From Polydactylus sextarius (Eukaryota; Chordata; Actinopteri; Polynemidae): a stretch of 64,000 nucleotides of DNA. Positions within the stretch are counted from its first letter, which is position 1. Every line of letters begins with the position of its first letter. Shown piece after piece: positions 47,166-61,090 of the stretch. Both the position numbers and the translations under genes were made by a program. The stretch covers positions 19,667,272-19,731,271 of the forward strand of contig CM028914.1 in NCBI GenBank assembly GCA_016801845.1. The letters run 5' to 3'. The notes below the pieces were generated by a model. The model saw only the letters and a list, made by a program, of their open reading frames with translations. It had not been told where the DNA came from and did not search any database.

Positions 47166-50100
47166 TTTCTGTATATGTGCAGTAAATGCACTGAAAGCAG
47201 AAGTACAAAAGTGCACATGTTGTATCCATCAACTATGTCACTGTCTTCATAAACAGTCACACCCATGCACTCACTTTTAAGTGTCTCAAGAGGAGGGGAC
47301 ACTCAGCGACCTTCATTTACACTCCTTCTCTCACTTGCTGAGTGGTGTCAGAGGTCAAACAACTTAAGTCAACAAGTGCTGCCATCTGCCTGTTCATTAG
47401 CACTGACCTTTCACTTGTTGAGTGGGGTCATGGAGGAACGGAATAAGAGCAATGTCTGTTTAGAGTAAATAGATGCGTCATGGTCTGCCCTCACTTGTGT
47501 GGGCAAGAACTTTACAAACTACAAATAATACATTTTTCTGTAGCTGTTTTCAGTTATAGTCATAATATTTAGTGTGAAGAAATTTTATGTAATTAATTAA
47601 GATTATTCAGATGTCATAGATTTGTTTTTTAGCTGTAAATGAATGAACGAACATTTGTTAATTATCTTTCAGACCATGCAGCTCGTCCAGACACATTGCT
47701 TTTTAATTTTATTATAATTAATTTAGTATTACAATTATTTAATAATAATAATTTATAATTTAAAAATCACAATTTTCATACAACAAACACAATATTACAC
47801 AGACACTGTATATGGTAAATTATGGTTGTTATGTCACTGGCTACATTAACATGTATAGTTCTGCCCAATCACACACATGCACACAGAGAAAACAAACCTT
47901 TTGCATAGTCTCCCGATAGTGCACAGTCATACTTACAGTACCTAGTATCAGTCCTCCAACACCCACGGGTCATACCAGACACACAATATATATAACAACA
48001 CTACCACACAGAATAGCTGCAACATGGGAAAAGAGAAGGTTTTGCCGATGAAATAGAGAGAGGAGGGAGGGCGGGCAGTTTGAGGAGTCAGTCTAGTGTA
48101 ATGGCCTTCACCTCAACACCTGGCGTGATTTAACAGAGTCATGTGGAGGTGAGAGAGAAAGCAAGAGAGAGTGAGAGAGAGAGAGCAAGTGATATTTCCT
48201 AGGCTGGCCAGACATGAGCGATAGGAGATGAAGATAGTGCTGATAGAGGGTAATGATTGTGATCTCTTTTTTCTCTCTCTGGCTTGCTGAGCCTGTGTCT
48301 GGGTTAATGGGGGTCAGGTCAGTGGGGTCCAGGGCTTCAGTGCGATGGTCATCTGGTTATCTGGGCTGACTCATTGTGGAAGGAATGGATGCTGATGGAG
48401 TAGTCACTTGCATCACTGTGTGAGGTGCAGATGTCTAGTGAGGTGGATTATAGAGATACTGCAAGAGGACTACATGGGTAATGGGAAGTGTTGTGGTTTT
48501 ATTAAAATCTGTACAACAGACAGTCCTGTAGGCCCAGTTCATAAATGGCTATGAGCAACTATTATCTCCTAGGAAACAGATAAGTGAAATAGTGAAATCA
48601 GCTAATAATACTAAGCATGGGCACCATTTTTATTTGTGTTAGTATTAACATTTTCTAATTAGCACTAAATAAAAAGTACCTGAGTCTGATGAGATTGTCA
48701 TTAGTTTTGGTCATAAACTGACCTGATCTGATGTGGCATGGGGATCACCAAGGTCTTGGAACAATCTAGTAATTTTATGGCAATTTATCCATTACCTGTT
48801 ATTTAACCTAATAATATCAGTTTGATGGTGGCAGTAGAGTATAAAATAGTAAATATTGAAAGGCTTCATATTCTCATCAGGCTTCAAATAGACTTCATCT
48901 CCTGGAGACTCTGAATGTTTGGTGAAAGTCTCATGTCAAATTATCCCAATGTTATTTTACAGTGTTGGACCAACTGACAACCTAACTTGCCTGTCACTGG
49001 AGCCATTTTTCTAAAATTACTTAAAAGAAAATTAACTCTTGTTATTTTTAGAGAATTTCAATATCAGTGAATAGAAATAAAAGTGAGCATTTTGACAACG
49101 TCAGTGTCAGAAACAGAGAAAGCATGGTGTGATGGCAGCTCCTGTGTATTCTAATATGAAAGATTACTTGTATAATGGCCGGCTCTCTCGTCTATTAACC
49201 ACATCTTTGAGTGACCTGTTATTCATGACTCTTATGAGTAGGTGTTAAATGATTTGCACCATGAGCTTGAGGCATTATTAACTGGGGCATTCACAAAACA
49301 AAGCTTCACTTCTATCTGTAAGAGATGGTATTAACCTGAGCTACACATGAGGTGACTTGTTGAACCTTGGCACCGTGAAACTGTTGAGCTCTGTAGAGAG
49401 CAAAGATTGAATAAATATGGTAGAGAGAATGAATTAAATCACCTGCCATCTCCTATGTGTATAGATTTAGTTAGATAGCAGATGATGTTATACAATATAA
49501 CAGAAGTTACACATCTATTGCAGTGAATTGGTATATATTTCTCTGTAATAGTATTGTCAGGAAATAAAATGTCTTCATAGGCTGTGGCAGCATAGGTGCA
49601 AATGCAGTTAGCTCTTGGTTACACTGGTACCCAACCAGAAAATCAGCTCTCATTCTCAGTGAATGACACCTTAACTCAGAGGCTGTGGTACTTCTACATT
49701 TTCTCCATGCCAGCATGTTGAACATTCGCCTCCTGTCTGATGTCATTAAGAAAACAATTACTCTATCCTCCATACGTCATCTGGGCCCTCGGGCGGCAGT
49801 TGCAGCCGCCATATGGTGTCACTGAATACTGTATACATTCAGTACATTGATGTAAGCCTGCAGCCACGTTATTCTCCACATTCTTCTGATTCGTGTTACC
49901 TCATCATAGAATAAGATAGCTGACTGTACATATATTGCAAGTGGCTGCAAGACCAGCCTTTGTAACTTTGTGACACAGAGATTAAACAAAAAAATGTGGC
50001 AATTGAGATGTCAAAGCATTACTGCTTGACATGCCAATTGTAGGTTGAGAGCAAAACAAGTAATAAAATAGAGAAAGCTGAAAGCTGAAGTCTTCCCCTG

Positions 50101-53100
50101 ACAGTGCTGTGTTGTCGCCACTTTTCCTTTGTGTCAAGCCACTAAGCCCACTGATGTGATGTAGTCAGTGTTTACATTAGATGTATATAATGTTTGCGGT
50201 GATTGCTATCACCTGCTTAGTTATTAATTTTACTCAACCGTATTATTACAGATGAAAAACGATACAGGACCAACATTTTAATTTCCTGTTTTGCTGCTAT
50301 TTACAAGCTGTGAAAACTGATTTGAAGCGTTTCCTTTTCAAACAACACACGACTAAGGCCAATGTTAATGCGGTGCAGACAGACCTAAAACATTTTTAAA
50401 ATTGTGACACTTCAAAATCTGAAAATGAAATTATTCCTGTGAGCCTCAGTTCAAACAAGTTTTAGTACAGTAATTACTACTTTATGAACTTATTAAAAGA
50501 AAAACACATTGAACAATGTACCTACACATAGCAGTCATTTTGTATGTTTTGCTGATTTAATTTTATGGCTGTGCTCTGTAGTAACAGTGTTTCAGTATGT
50601 GTCCTTCATGTTTGCCAGAGCCTGACTCACACAGGTGTGATGCACCAAATTGAATCAAACCACCCACAGAGGAGGTGAGGAACTCTGCCTGCTGCTAGTG
50701 GGATCTTCAGGATTGTGTGAGGATGCAGGTGTTAAAAAGCATCTTGTCCACATCACCAGTAAAAAGTGTCACTAAAGCCTTTATCTGAGGCAGAGTGAGC
50801 CCTGAATAAGTGCCTAGTAAAACTCTGAATGGAGACTCAAAACACTGAAGTTTACTCTAATGATCAGTCGTAATGCTACAGGTTCTATTACAGAGCAGTC
50901 ACATATTCAAAAGTGTCTTTTTCTATCTGTGCTCACTGTAGGAAACACTGGTTTTAAAAAGAGAGAAAAGGAACAATCCTGTAGTTTGGCACATGTGCCC
51001 TAGATAGTTTAATATATTGTACTAACTTCATATAAAAACCTCCTCTTTCAGCTCCCATACTTGAGACTTTCTCCTTGACATTGCTTTATCTCACTGTAAA
51101 ATGTAGATGCCAGCCACCTCTCCCTTACTTGGAAAGGGCTCCTCTTAATATAATCCAGCCCTCTCACTGCTTGTGTCTGCAGAATAAGATGCATGACTTT
51201 ACTGCCACGCATTGCTATGCCTTTATGACAGTTAGTGCATACAAAAGCTTTGGGTTTATCAAATCACCATAGCTCTCTGAAAAAAAGCAATCTCTTGTTT
51301 GTTTTCACATCATAGACATATCTCCTCAGTGTCATTTTATCAAGGGCCAGAATCACATCCATTTGTTTTAGATGTTTTGCTGTGTTACCACAAAACATTT
51401 GTCTGGCAACAGTGTTATTAGAAAGAAAGACTACATCTGTTTTGCTTGCTGCCTCTTTCCCAAGCCCTTTTGTTTTTTGATCAGCTGCTCCTCATTGTAG
51501 AGATGCATCTTTTTGCCAAGGCGATGCTGCAGGCGCACTCAGCAGACTGCCTTCAGACATCATCCCTTTCTTTTGAACACAAGACGAGCATGACTGATGG
51601 AGTTTAAACACATTATGTGTTACGTATGTTCAATGTTGCTGGTTTTGAGCTGTAACAGTAGTGTCTTGTATATGAATACATCTTTCACATGATTATATTT
51701 CATCAATATTGGCTTCACAGAAACCTCAATGTGGCTTTTATCACACAAATGATTAGCAATTACATTTACGTTAAACAAGAAACAGGTTTATGTAACAGGT
51801 TGTTACTGTTCTACGAATCATAACTGCTCTTGTTCTGTGTTTTACCAGTAACTCTAAGGTCAGATTAATGTAGCGATGGTTATCTGTTGCCATATAATAG
51901 CACAGTTACTAGTGTTTGTTTGTTTTAAGATACAATTATTCTGTCTGTCTCGCTTAAGTTAATGCTTTGCATAACTAACCTGTCTTATAGTCTAAAACCA
52001 AACTTTTTTGATTCCTGATCTCATTAACTTTTGCTTTGACAGCAGAAGACACGATTATTGATTGATACTGACTGTTACACATGGTGCATGGTAACAACAA
52101 CTGGAACATGTTGGCCACTAGATTATTCACAACTTCAGTGACTTTGAACACTTAAATGAATACTGCTATTCCTTGTTCAGAAATATAGTATACTGGTTGG
52201 ATGTATAAAAGTTGTACTGGGATTCTCTCATATTAAAATGTTCTCTGATGATTAAACTGAGATGATTACTGTGTTGATCAACAGAAAAACTTGTGTGAGA
52301 TATTACAGAGTGGTGTGTTTTTTCAGTTTTTGGCAAAATAGTCATCAGCTTAGAAAGATCACCTCACTTATCCACTGACTGAGGTTTGTGTGGAGCTGTT
52401 ACACAATTAACACAACTTTAAACAGTGAAAGTGACAATCAGTGCTGGCTGTAAATGAGAAGCTGCTCATTTTACCTGCCTGTTTTCAACTTTGGTCTTTG
52501 CTAATAAAAACTAACAATGAGATATAAAAGATTGAATCCAATATTAGTTAGTGTCTGTAAAATGTATTATTATTGTACTATGCAGACTAGGAACCTGATT
52601 CAAATGGAACTCAGCTGTATTGCTGCTCCATATCCATTCCTAACCCTTTACCAGATGGTCCATATACTTGACATTGGTTGGAGGTGCTTTGTTTGGAGCT
52701 GCTCGTCACGCACAGATTTGTATCAGGAGGAGGCTTATGTGAAATGATGAGGTGAGACAACAATGTCCACTGTGTTCATACTCAGTATTCACATTCACAA
52801 AATCTGCTCCACATTGTTGGCTGCCTGAAATCAGGCCTCTCAAATCACAGTATGAACAGTTATTTAGGTCACAGGATCTTCCACCCCCTTCTTCTTCATA
52901 AAGGAGGACTATATAGGCTGTTGGATGACGTCCATGTCCTTGAGATTATACCAGAGAGGATAGTCAATTTAAAGGGAGAGGGTGTTGACTATCCTACATC
53001 TAACATAAAGAGGTTTTGATTATCTGATGGATCGTAAAATTTGTTTTGAAACAGTAGTCTGTTGATGGTATCACATAATCTTTTTGAACGTGTGTACATA

Positions 53101-53699
53101 ACACAGATGCAACAGTGTTTTTGGATGTAATTTGGTGTCAAATCTTTTAATTATTCAGAGTTTATTTTATTTTATTTGGGTAATTAGACATAATCTGGTT
53201 CATTGAACCTAAGAACTCACAGGAATGGTATAATCCTTGTATGTTTTTCTTGCATAATTAGTGAAGATGAGAATCCAGTATCTAAAAGAAAATGCATTAA
53301 TCACCGAATTAGACTGATTCAATTAATAACATTATGAGAATGTTAAGTTCAACAGGATTTACACAGACAATGAAACGCATTTATGTTTGAAAATTTTTTT
53401 TCCTCACAAGTGAAAGAGTTGAAATAGAAGTTTCACTCTGGAACCACCAGTTTTTATCTCTGTTACTGTCTTCACAAAACTCAAAGATTAGACACACATC
53501 TTGAAAATGACACATTTTACCAGGATTTATTGACAAGAACATATGCACCAAAACCTAGAGGTTAGAGGCTGGTAAAAGAAAACATTAATGAAAAACTTTG
53601 TGATGATTTATGATTGTCAACAAGTGATTGTTGTCCATATACACTGAACTATCCTTCATTTAATTCCATTTGCAAAGTGAGTCAGTGAAACTAAGATGG
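47166..53699. other. Spacer
   Basis: No gene recognised. It holds a strongly AT-rich patch (47570-47780) and a GA microsatellite (48150-48186). Parts at 49740-49815, 51080-51250 and 51470-51570 are more complex and could be small regulatory elements. Confidence 0.55.
48150..48186. repeat. (GA)n microsatellite, interrupted
   Basis: GA units broken by AAGC and GT. Confidence 0.85.
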
Positions 53700-53900
53700 T
53701 GAACATGATAGATTTTAACTTAAAAACCCATCTGCCTCTGGCTCGCCGTCATTGGCACAGCTGTTTAAAAGCAATAACAGCAGTGATGAGCAGCTGAAAT
53801 TTTGTCTGACCTACAGACAAAATTAATGAATGATTCCCACACAGTCCACGTACCAAGGAACTACCACTCATCATTTGTGGTTTGGCTAGCGTAAAGATAG
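53700..53900. promoter_or_regulatory. Candidate conserved non-coding element with hairpin
   Basis: Complex repeat-free block. Inside it AATTTTGTCTG at 53798-53808 pairs exactly with CAGACAAAATT at 53814-53824 around ACCTA. AAAATTAATGAATGATTCCC follows. Regulatory role inferred from texture. Confidence 0.3.
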
Positions 53901-54879
53901 TGCTCCTTGAAATGTGTGATTCCTAAGCAAACAGCTACCGCTGTTATCTATAATTGTAATTTTGTCTTTTAACTTTGTATCTACATTGGCAGTTGAAACA
54001 TGTTGCGTTGTGTAGGTTGACATCTGCTGCATGTGATCACCTTGCTCCTAAACAGATAATATCTGCTTTGTTTTGCAATAAAACACACTGGAAATGAATG
54101 ACAGAGCAAGATGAAAATTTCTGTCATGGCAGTGTGACATTAACTACCGTTTATGTAGAGATAATAAGATTAGTCCTCCCCCACAGCTCTGGATCAGCTC
54201 ATCATGTTGTTCAGACAGGACTCGTGGTAACTGGTCAGAATGTGTTTTATTATAAGAATCTCACATTAAGTATAATATTAATATAATGGCAGAATCAGAG
54301 TGGAGATTCATGTGGTTAGTTTCACCAACAAACATGGTCAATGTAAAAAGCTCATTATTCATAACTATATTGTTGATAAAATAGCAGTTATATATTTGAA
54401 TTCATATTTTCAAATCAGTTTCCAGACCAACCAAGTAAATGTAAATCAGTTGTATGAACTTTTTATTTCATTGTATTAAGGTATTAAATGTAGCCTGCAA
54501 TGTGGTATTGTGAAGTTAGATGGATCAACGGACAGACAGACAGATAAATTAAGCGTTTATCCGTCTTTTATTTATGTTAAATTAAACTGTTATTGTATGA
54601 CTGGAAGACTGCATCGTTGAGATTCTAATAGCAAAGCCAGTTAGCGCTGGATCCTCAGGTCCCATCAGGTTTGTTCCAGTGGGAGACGATGGAAGGCAGT
54701 GTGAGTGAGAGCAGGAGAATGAAGAATGAGGAGTTTTCTAGTCATTGTTGGCCACATCCTCTCTCATCTTGGGGTCTAGAGAAATGTTTCTGATTAGCAG
54801 GGAACAGAGCTTGTTCTCTGTGTTGCAGCATGTGCACAGTATGAAAGGAAGGCTGTCGGCCCATTGAACTCATACTTAC
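53901..54879. other. AT-rich spacer
   Basis: Nothing recognised. Confidence 0.6.
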
Positions 54880-55460
54880 AGATGGCTGGCCCTGAGCTCA
54901 CTGCTGGGTCCTGGAGCTTGTTTTAACTATGCCAGTTAATGAGCGATCCTGCTGCCCCTGGAATCGCTCTGACCCTCGAGCAAAGCTGATGGCTGACTGA
55001 TTTGCTCGCACGCACAGTGAGACCTGATTCATAAATTTGCGTTTTGAAATTAACTGAACGTGAATTTTGTTTACAACGTTGCACAGATTCAGCCTAATGA
55101 AAGTTTCCTTGGTTTTGAAATGAACTTCATTTGTGAAATGGGTCCAGATGAGGTGGAGGCATAAAGCAAGTATCATTAGCGGTAATAAAAATGTACCAAT
55201 CCCACTTAGCTTTTGCTGAGTTCCCAAGAATCCAATTCCCACAGCACAAATGAAAAATTCAGTAATGCTTTCAATTCAATTATGGTGAGCGTGCAACTGT
55301 ATCCCACAAGATTTTGGCAGAGTGATTCCTTGCATACTTTAAGCTCTGCCTTCACCTCCACTGAAAAGAGCCATTCCGACTTGCTCTTGCCTCCACTTGA
55401 CAGTAATGCCTGTCAGTGCTGGTGTCTGCCTGTCATAGGCGGTTGCCTGTGACTACCAAA
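54880..55460. promoter_or_regulatory. Candidate conserved non-coding element (strong)
   Basis: A 580 bp repeat-free block of balanced composition. It includes GCCAGTTAATGAGCGATCC, GATTCATAAATTTGCG, ATCATTAGCGGTAATAAAAA, TTCAATTCAATTATGG and ACTTGACAGTAATGCCTGTC. It is clearly more complex than the AT-rich flanks and has no splice-consistent frame. A 114-codon minus-strand frame at 54898-55242 has no recognised domain. Confidence 0.45.
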
Positions 55461-56237
55461 CTAAGAGGATGTCTCTCTACCATCTACTGTGGAGAGAGGG
55501 AGCCTCACTCTTATCCTCCAAAGGCTCATCAGATAAGAAGTGGGTAAAGCCACCAGAGAGACTCTCCCCAGAGGAAAGGGATTTCAGTTTCTTTGTGCCC
55601 CCCTTTTCTCTTTCTCATTTTTGCTCTCTTTTTCCACTGTTTGTCTTTCTTCAGCTGACTGAGGGAGAATCCTATCCTCCCAGGGGCCTATGATGGAAGG
55701 AAATCTCAGAAGTTCAGAGTATAAACAGTCATTGTTAACATTACAGACTGTGGTGGTTTGGAGCTTGAAGGAGTTCATTATGAACTGCACTGTATGTAAA
55801 GGAAATAGTTTCTTAGTTAAACACTGTTCTCAGTGTCCACTAATGAGAGTTCAGTCATATAAGTTTCATCAGAAACAATTGTAAAACACTTTACTGAGGG
55901 ATTAGTTTCTGTGCATCAAACTGGTGCAGCTTAGAGTATCCCAACTGTGCTACTTTCTGAGACTTGCTGAGCATGTGTTAGAGTGTTTGTTGGTGTGTTT
56001 GGCAGCTGAGATGACAGAATATCGCAGATACTTCCTGTACAAGCTTTCACATAAAGTGTCGGCTCCAACATTTGAAGCTGTGACAGTGTTGCTGATCACA
56101 CACCAATGCCATGCTAACATACCATGTTCCTTATTTTCAGTGTTTTGTATTTCTCTACCTTATGCAATACCTCGAGAGTTACATCAGATGCCAGATCTGC
56201 TGGTAAATTTATGATCCAAATTTGTCTGGTCATTTTC
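55461..56237. other. Spacer
   Basis: Pyrimidine-rich stretch at 55590-55660, otherwise nothing recognised. Confidence 0.55.
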
Positions 56238-56260
56238 TTTTTTTTTTTTTTTTTTTTTTT
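56238..56260. repeat. Poly(T) tract
   Basis: 23 consecutive T, at the left edge of probable repeat-derived sequence (a possible minus-strand retroposon A tail). Confidence 0.8.
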
Positions 56261-56639
56261 CTTTTAAGGGTAACCGACAACTAGTGAGACACCATCTGAC
56301 AGCTTGGAGAGATACAGCAAACATGGAGAAATTAACCCCACTGGGACACCAGGGGCTGACGACTGAAGACAGAAATATAAAAAGCAGATTTGCTACACCC
56401 TTACCGATACAAATGCACTGGGAAAAAGACTCGTCTTCGAAGCTGCAACAGCAGTGTTGAAAGATGACTCACAGCAAGAACGTGTTGAGCCAGACAACCA
56501 CGTGGTCTTGATAACAAATGGGTATATAGTGGAGAGAAGAAACTCTGGTCCTCTTCTGGGGATGAAAGGAAAGGATGAATTTCTAAAGAGGATAAAAATA
56601 CACCTGGTGAAAAGATGCATGGAGTTTGTATAAATTGTG

Positions 56640-57060
56640 GGGCTGTCTGCCTTAATGCATTAATCGTTAAAATTAATATGAAAGAGATTATACACAGTGA
56701 AATAATTTAACGCTGTTAATGCAAGTTTGTTTACTGCCGGTGTGCGTTGACCTCTGACGTGAAAGCCGGTAATAATCTGCGCAAAACTGTGACTGGCCTG
56801 CAGTCAGTCAGAGAGGTAAGATGGAGAGACGGTAGGTAAAGACAGAAAGACCGATTCTTCACCCTTATTCCCTTATTTGAATTGCTTCATTTAGTGTTTC
56901 CCATACATTGATAAGACTGTGGCACCCTGCTATAGTATAGTTTGTTCCGCCATAGTTTCAAAATTGGCCCGATGATGGTTGTCTTCCACGCATTACGGTG
57001 CTTGGTAGCTGTAATGCTAATGCTACTACAGGGCATGTACTCTTTCACGTAACATGTAAT
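56640..57060. mobile_element. Possible degenerate DNA transposon fragments
   Basis: AATGCATTAATCGTTAAAAT and TTTAACGCTGTTAATGC (56655-56725) recall the GCGTTAAT-rich ends of some fish hAT elements. TAGTGTTTCCCATACATTG at about 56893 recalls the tip of another fish hAT family. Both are too diverged for a firm family or boundary, and no target-site duplication was found. Confidence 0.3.
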
Positions 57061-58384
57061 GACAGGTCTACATTATAAACACTGTAAACAAACACAAGAA
57101 AAAGGTTAAAGTAGAGAGCTTCAGAAAGTCTCAAGTCTGTGCATTTGAAACTTTAATATACAAGAAATTAAACGCTGACTTTGTCAGTTGTTTTCTTTTA
57201 TCAATTGAGGATAACCTTAACAAAAAGGTAGACATATCATGTCTATATGGGGATATGCTGAAAAAGTTAGATAGGACTTGAAAAATCTGGATGTAAAAGG
57301 GGGCAAAGCAATAAACTTAAGCAGAGTGAAGGCGATAACACAAAAAGCAGACAAGTCTTCAGACAACAGAGAGAGGTAATGGATTTAAGATAGGACCGTA
57401 CCTACAACATCACAAAAGGCAAAAAGGATTAAGATTCCATAAGAGAAAAACTGTTTGACTGTTATGTGTCTCCTTGAAGCAAGAAGAAAAGATTTTGCCT
57501 CTTGTGGTAGCAGACACCAAAAAGAATATAGTAGCTGTCATGTCTTTGCTGGATTTCTGAGGCTGTTTAGAGCACATAAATATGATTTCCAACCACATGT
57601 ACTTTGTCACTCGTCAGAAAATATATTTTTATTTTCTGGGCCATTGAATTGTGCACTGGACATTTTTATTGTTGAGCATTTTTTTTTTACATTTCTGCAG
57701 ACAGCTAGATATTTCCAGCCTTGCTTTCTGCAGAAAAAGGCTGTGTGCAACACCAGAGTTTACACCATTTTTTTTTTTTTTGGCAGCATGTAGAACCTCT
57801 CTATAAGCATTAGCTGTGCTTTCACTGAGATAGTAATTATTAAGAGATTAAATAATGTTAAACTGTTGTGGGTGGGCAAATGCTTCACTTTTTATCGCTA
57901 GTACAGAGTGGAAACTGCAAAAGCAGCCACCACAAAACAAACGCTTGCCAAGCAAAATAAATTAAAACTACCATGAAGGTGAAGTCATGCACTTTAGGAA
58001 AAGACATTCTTGTAACTAAGATGTCACTGGTTGAAGAAGAAAAACGAAGCATGTCAGCTCAAAGATTTTACATTTATGAGGAAGCAATTTCAGCAGTAAC
58101 TGAGAAGTGTGTGAAAGGTTGAGGGATGTGGTGACAAGATGATATGAAACAACACAAAGTAAGTTTAGCACAAGACTCATCACAGTTTGCACAATGACTG
58201 TAGGAACAGTGTGCTCTAGTACTGTAAGTAAATGAAAACAAAACTCAGTGTAATTACAAGTCACAACAATCTTGACAGAAGTCATGTGACCAAACTCAAC
58301 AGAGACACAAAATGTACATAAAAGTTTTGTGTTTGAGTCCAAAGCTGGAGCAAGTCTAAACAGATGAGTGGCCAACTAAAGAAG
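57061..58384. other. AT-rich spacer
   Basis: No gene recognised. The 119-codon minus-strand frame at 58016-58375 and 112-codon frame at 57455-57793 show no domain I recognise. Confidence 0.55.
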
Positions 58385-58680
58385 GCTGAGAGACTTGGTG
58401 TCAGAGCAACCTGGGAGTCTCTCCTCCATCTGTTCAGATCAGTCTCATTAAGTCAAACAAGCGGCCCACTGCTCCTCCACTCAGTGCACTCTCTTTATCT
58501 CTCATAGCCTACTGCTGTCCCGGGGCAATGATTACATGAAGCCTAACCTTGTAGAAAATGACATTAGAGAATGCAAAACTATGGTAATGGCTCGGCCGCA
58601 CGGTCCACTAGCTGTCAGTTAACCCTGGCCAGTGTGAAAGCGAACGCAAAAGTGCTCATTTAATGATAGTCACTCGATTT
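58385..58680. promoter_or_regulatory. Candidate conserved non-coding element
   Basis: Complex block with GATTACATGAAGCC, CTATGGTAATGGC, GCTGTCAGTTAACCC and GAAAGCGAACGCAAAAG. Ends at a T run (58680-58691). No coding signal. Confidence 0.4.
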
Positions 58681-60239
58681 TTTTTTTTTTTACACAATTT
58701 CAGCTTTGTCATTGGGTGATTGTGCATAAACTGCACAATGTTATGCTTGTGTTTCTATGGCTGCGTCGAAAGGAAATGGACAAACATGGCTGCTAAGGTA
58801 GTACTGCTACTACTAGATTTTTTCCAAATAATTTTTTGTGGAAAGAGTAGATGCTCCATTGGCTCCTTTGCCATTGTCATTTCATCGTTATGGCCTTTAA
58901 ATTGATTACATTTGATACAATTGATACAATACATGATCTGAAAAATGTTCTAGCTGTTGGAAATTTGTTTAATACGTACGCAATTTCTGGGAGAGAGCTT
59001 TTGGTTTGTTTTGTTTTGTTGTGTGATAGATGGAGTTCTTCACAAAGCAGAAAAGCAGGACAACCCAGAGTAGGAACAGATGTTTGATTAAAGACTAAGT
59101 CAGGCATCAGATCATCTGTCTGTGTGTGATGGAGAGGTCAGCTGCTTGCAGTGTTGTGGATGACGTGACTCCCTTAGGAATAGAGTGGGGAGTAGAGGAG
59201 ATATGGAAAATAGGGAATGGGACCGTTTTTTTTTTTTTTAACATGACCCCCTCCTTCAAGGACACTCCAGCAGGGTGGATACTTGCTGTCACAGAAGAGG
59301 GAACCCTTCCTCTCAGCATGTTTCCCCCCACTGCACTTTTTTGTAGTGCTTTGTGTTTGTAAATCATTGAAACTAAAGGCAGTGTGTTGCAGGAATGTCA
59401 ATGAGAAAAGCTGACTTTCTTCACAGCAGAGTCAGAGGAACTATTCTGAGCTCAGGTGTCTTCTTTATTCAGCATCTAAATGGGGGTTCAGTCTAAAGGA
59501 TGGACTGTTTTAGAATACTCAATTATAAAGTTGGTCAGTTACATAGCACACTTGAGTACAACTGCTCAAGCACAATTACTGATTTTTCTTGTATTTTATT
59601 TATGCTGTTACTATATAACCCTGAAATGTTTTTGTTTTTCATAGAAAAAGTGAAGAGTTTGTTTATTTATTTCATGTCACCCCTGATACATGTATAGGTC
59701 ATGGTTTTATTAAGATTGTAACTTAATACTACTAATACTGAGATACTCACCACCACATATTAAGGTAAGAAGAAAGAGACTTCCATTATTCACATAATGT
59801 ATGTATCATGTCTGAAGGGCCAAGATTGCCCTTGGAAGTGCAAGTTCTAAAAAATAAATAAATCAATAAATTCAAATAATGTGTAAATACACAGTTTATG
59901 TGCAAGGTTCCTTTCTGTCCACTACAAACATCTCAGAGTAATCAAACACATTCTTTCTGCTTTAAAGCCAGTCATTCAGCAGACTATGACTTTCTTAGTT
60001 TCTTTTTGTCTCAGCTCAAATCAGCTGCAACAGACCCATAGTTGCCATACACCATTATACACCCAAGTGCAGATATATTAACTGACTCATCTGCAAATTG
60101 TTCTGGTCTGTGAAGCTTTTATTAGTATCCCATCACCCTAAAACATTTGTGTTTACAAGTAATCGTAAAATGCAGCAATCGCACGCTATTTTCTGACAAT
60201 ACATAAAAGTTTTATTGAGGCTGCAGCATTGATAGTTTG
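58681..60239. other. AT-rich spacer
   Basis: Nothing recognised. Poly(T) at about 59227-59239. Confidence 0.6.
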
Positions 60240-61090
60240 AAACTTTCCACAGGTTTGTTTGCAGTGACTGTGCTGTGAAAGAGCCATTGATGGTTCTTGT
60301 GATTGGATGGTGCCCTTTAATTATTTATTGTGGAGTGCTTAATTAAGAAGACATGGATCCTTGCATATTTGTCCAAGTGCAACTGTGTTGGTGTGCTTTC
60401 ATGGCCAGTGGTTATTGTGGAAACACCACCTGCACACCACAGGATAACTGCAGCCACCCCTCTGCCCTGCCTGACACTTCCGTCTCATGTCGTGTCTGTG
60501 GAAGAGCAATTTTCTAATCAAGCTTTAATTAGAGAGGGAAAGCTCGGCATCTCCCCTCTTAATGATCGAGAGAACAGCTAAATTGTCAAGCCTGTGGAGT
60601 CTGTAAAGGGAAAAGTTGAGGGGCTCTATGAGGAAATGCAGCCAATGAACCGACAGTACTGAAAGGAGGATCATGAATCTTCTCTGTGAAACAATTACAA
60701 AAGCTGCCGAATGGACTTTCTCTATCCATTCGTCCTCATAAAAGCAAAGCAAACTACCTAATTGTTATTCAATTTGACTCTGTGCTTCATAGCCATTCGA
60801 GGCTCACTGAAATGTGAAGTGAAAAATTCAGAGAGGACAGGTTATAGATAGGAAGGAAGGACTCAACCATCATTCACTTCTTGCTCAAGGAGCCACATGA
60901 AACAGCGTGACAGATGTGGCTGGAGTGGGGCTAATACCCGCTGAATGCCATTGCACTTTGGGTAATGCAAAGTAGCTTGACATTTAAGGAGCAGAGGCTG
61001 CGTGTAATTGGAGCTGTGGCCTTTCCGTGGCTCCTTTCCTCCCACTTTGTCAGGACAAAGCCAACAGGGCACCTTTGAAAAATACTTAGC
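60240..61090. promoter_or_regulatory. Candidate conserved non-coding element cluster (strong)
   Basis: About 850 bp of repeat-free, high-information sequence. Contains TTTAATTATTTATTG near 60316, the palindrome CTTAATTAAG at 60338-60347, and TAATTA at 60526-60531 in TCAAGCTTTAATTAGAGAGG. Later parts include GCAGCCAATGAACC, TGCGTGTAATTGGAGC and GGACAAAGCC (SOX-like ACAAAG). No splice-consistent open frame. Among the most enhancer-like stretches of the window, although conservation is untested. Confidence 0.45.
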
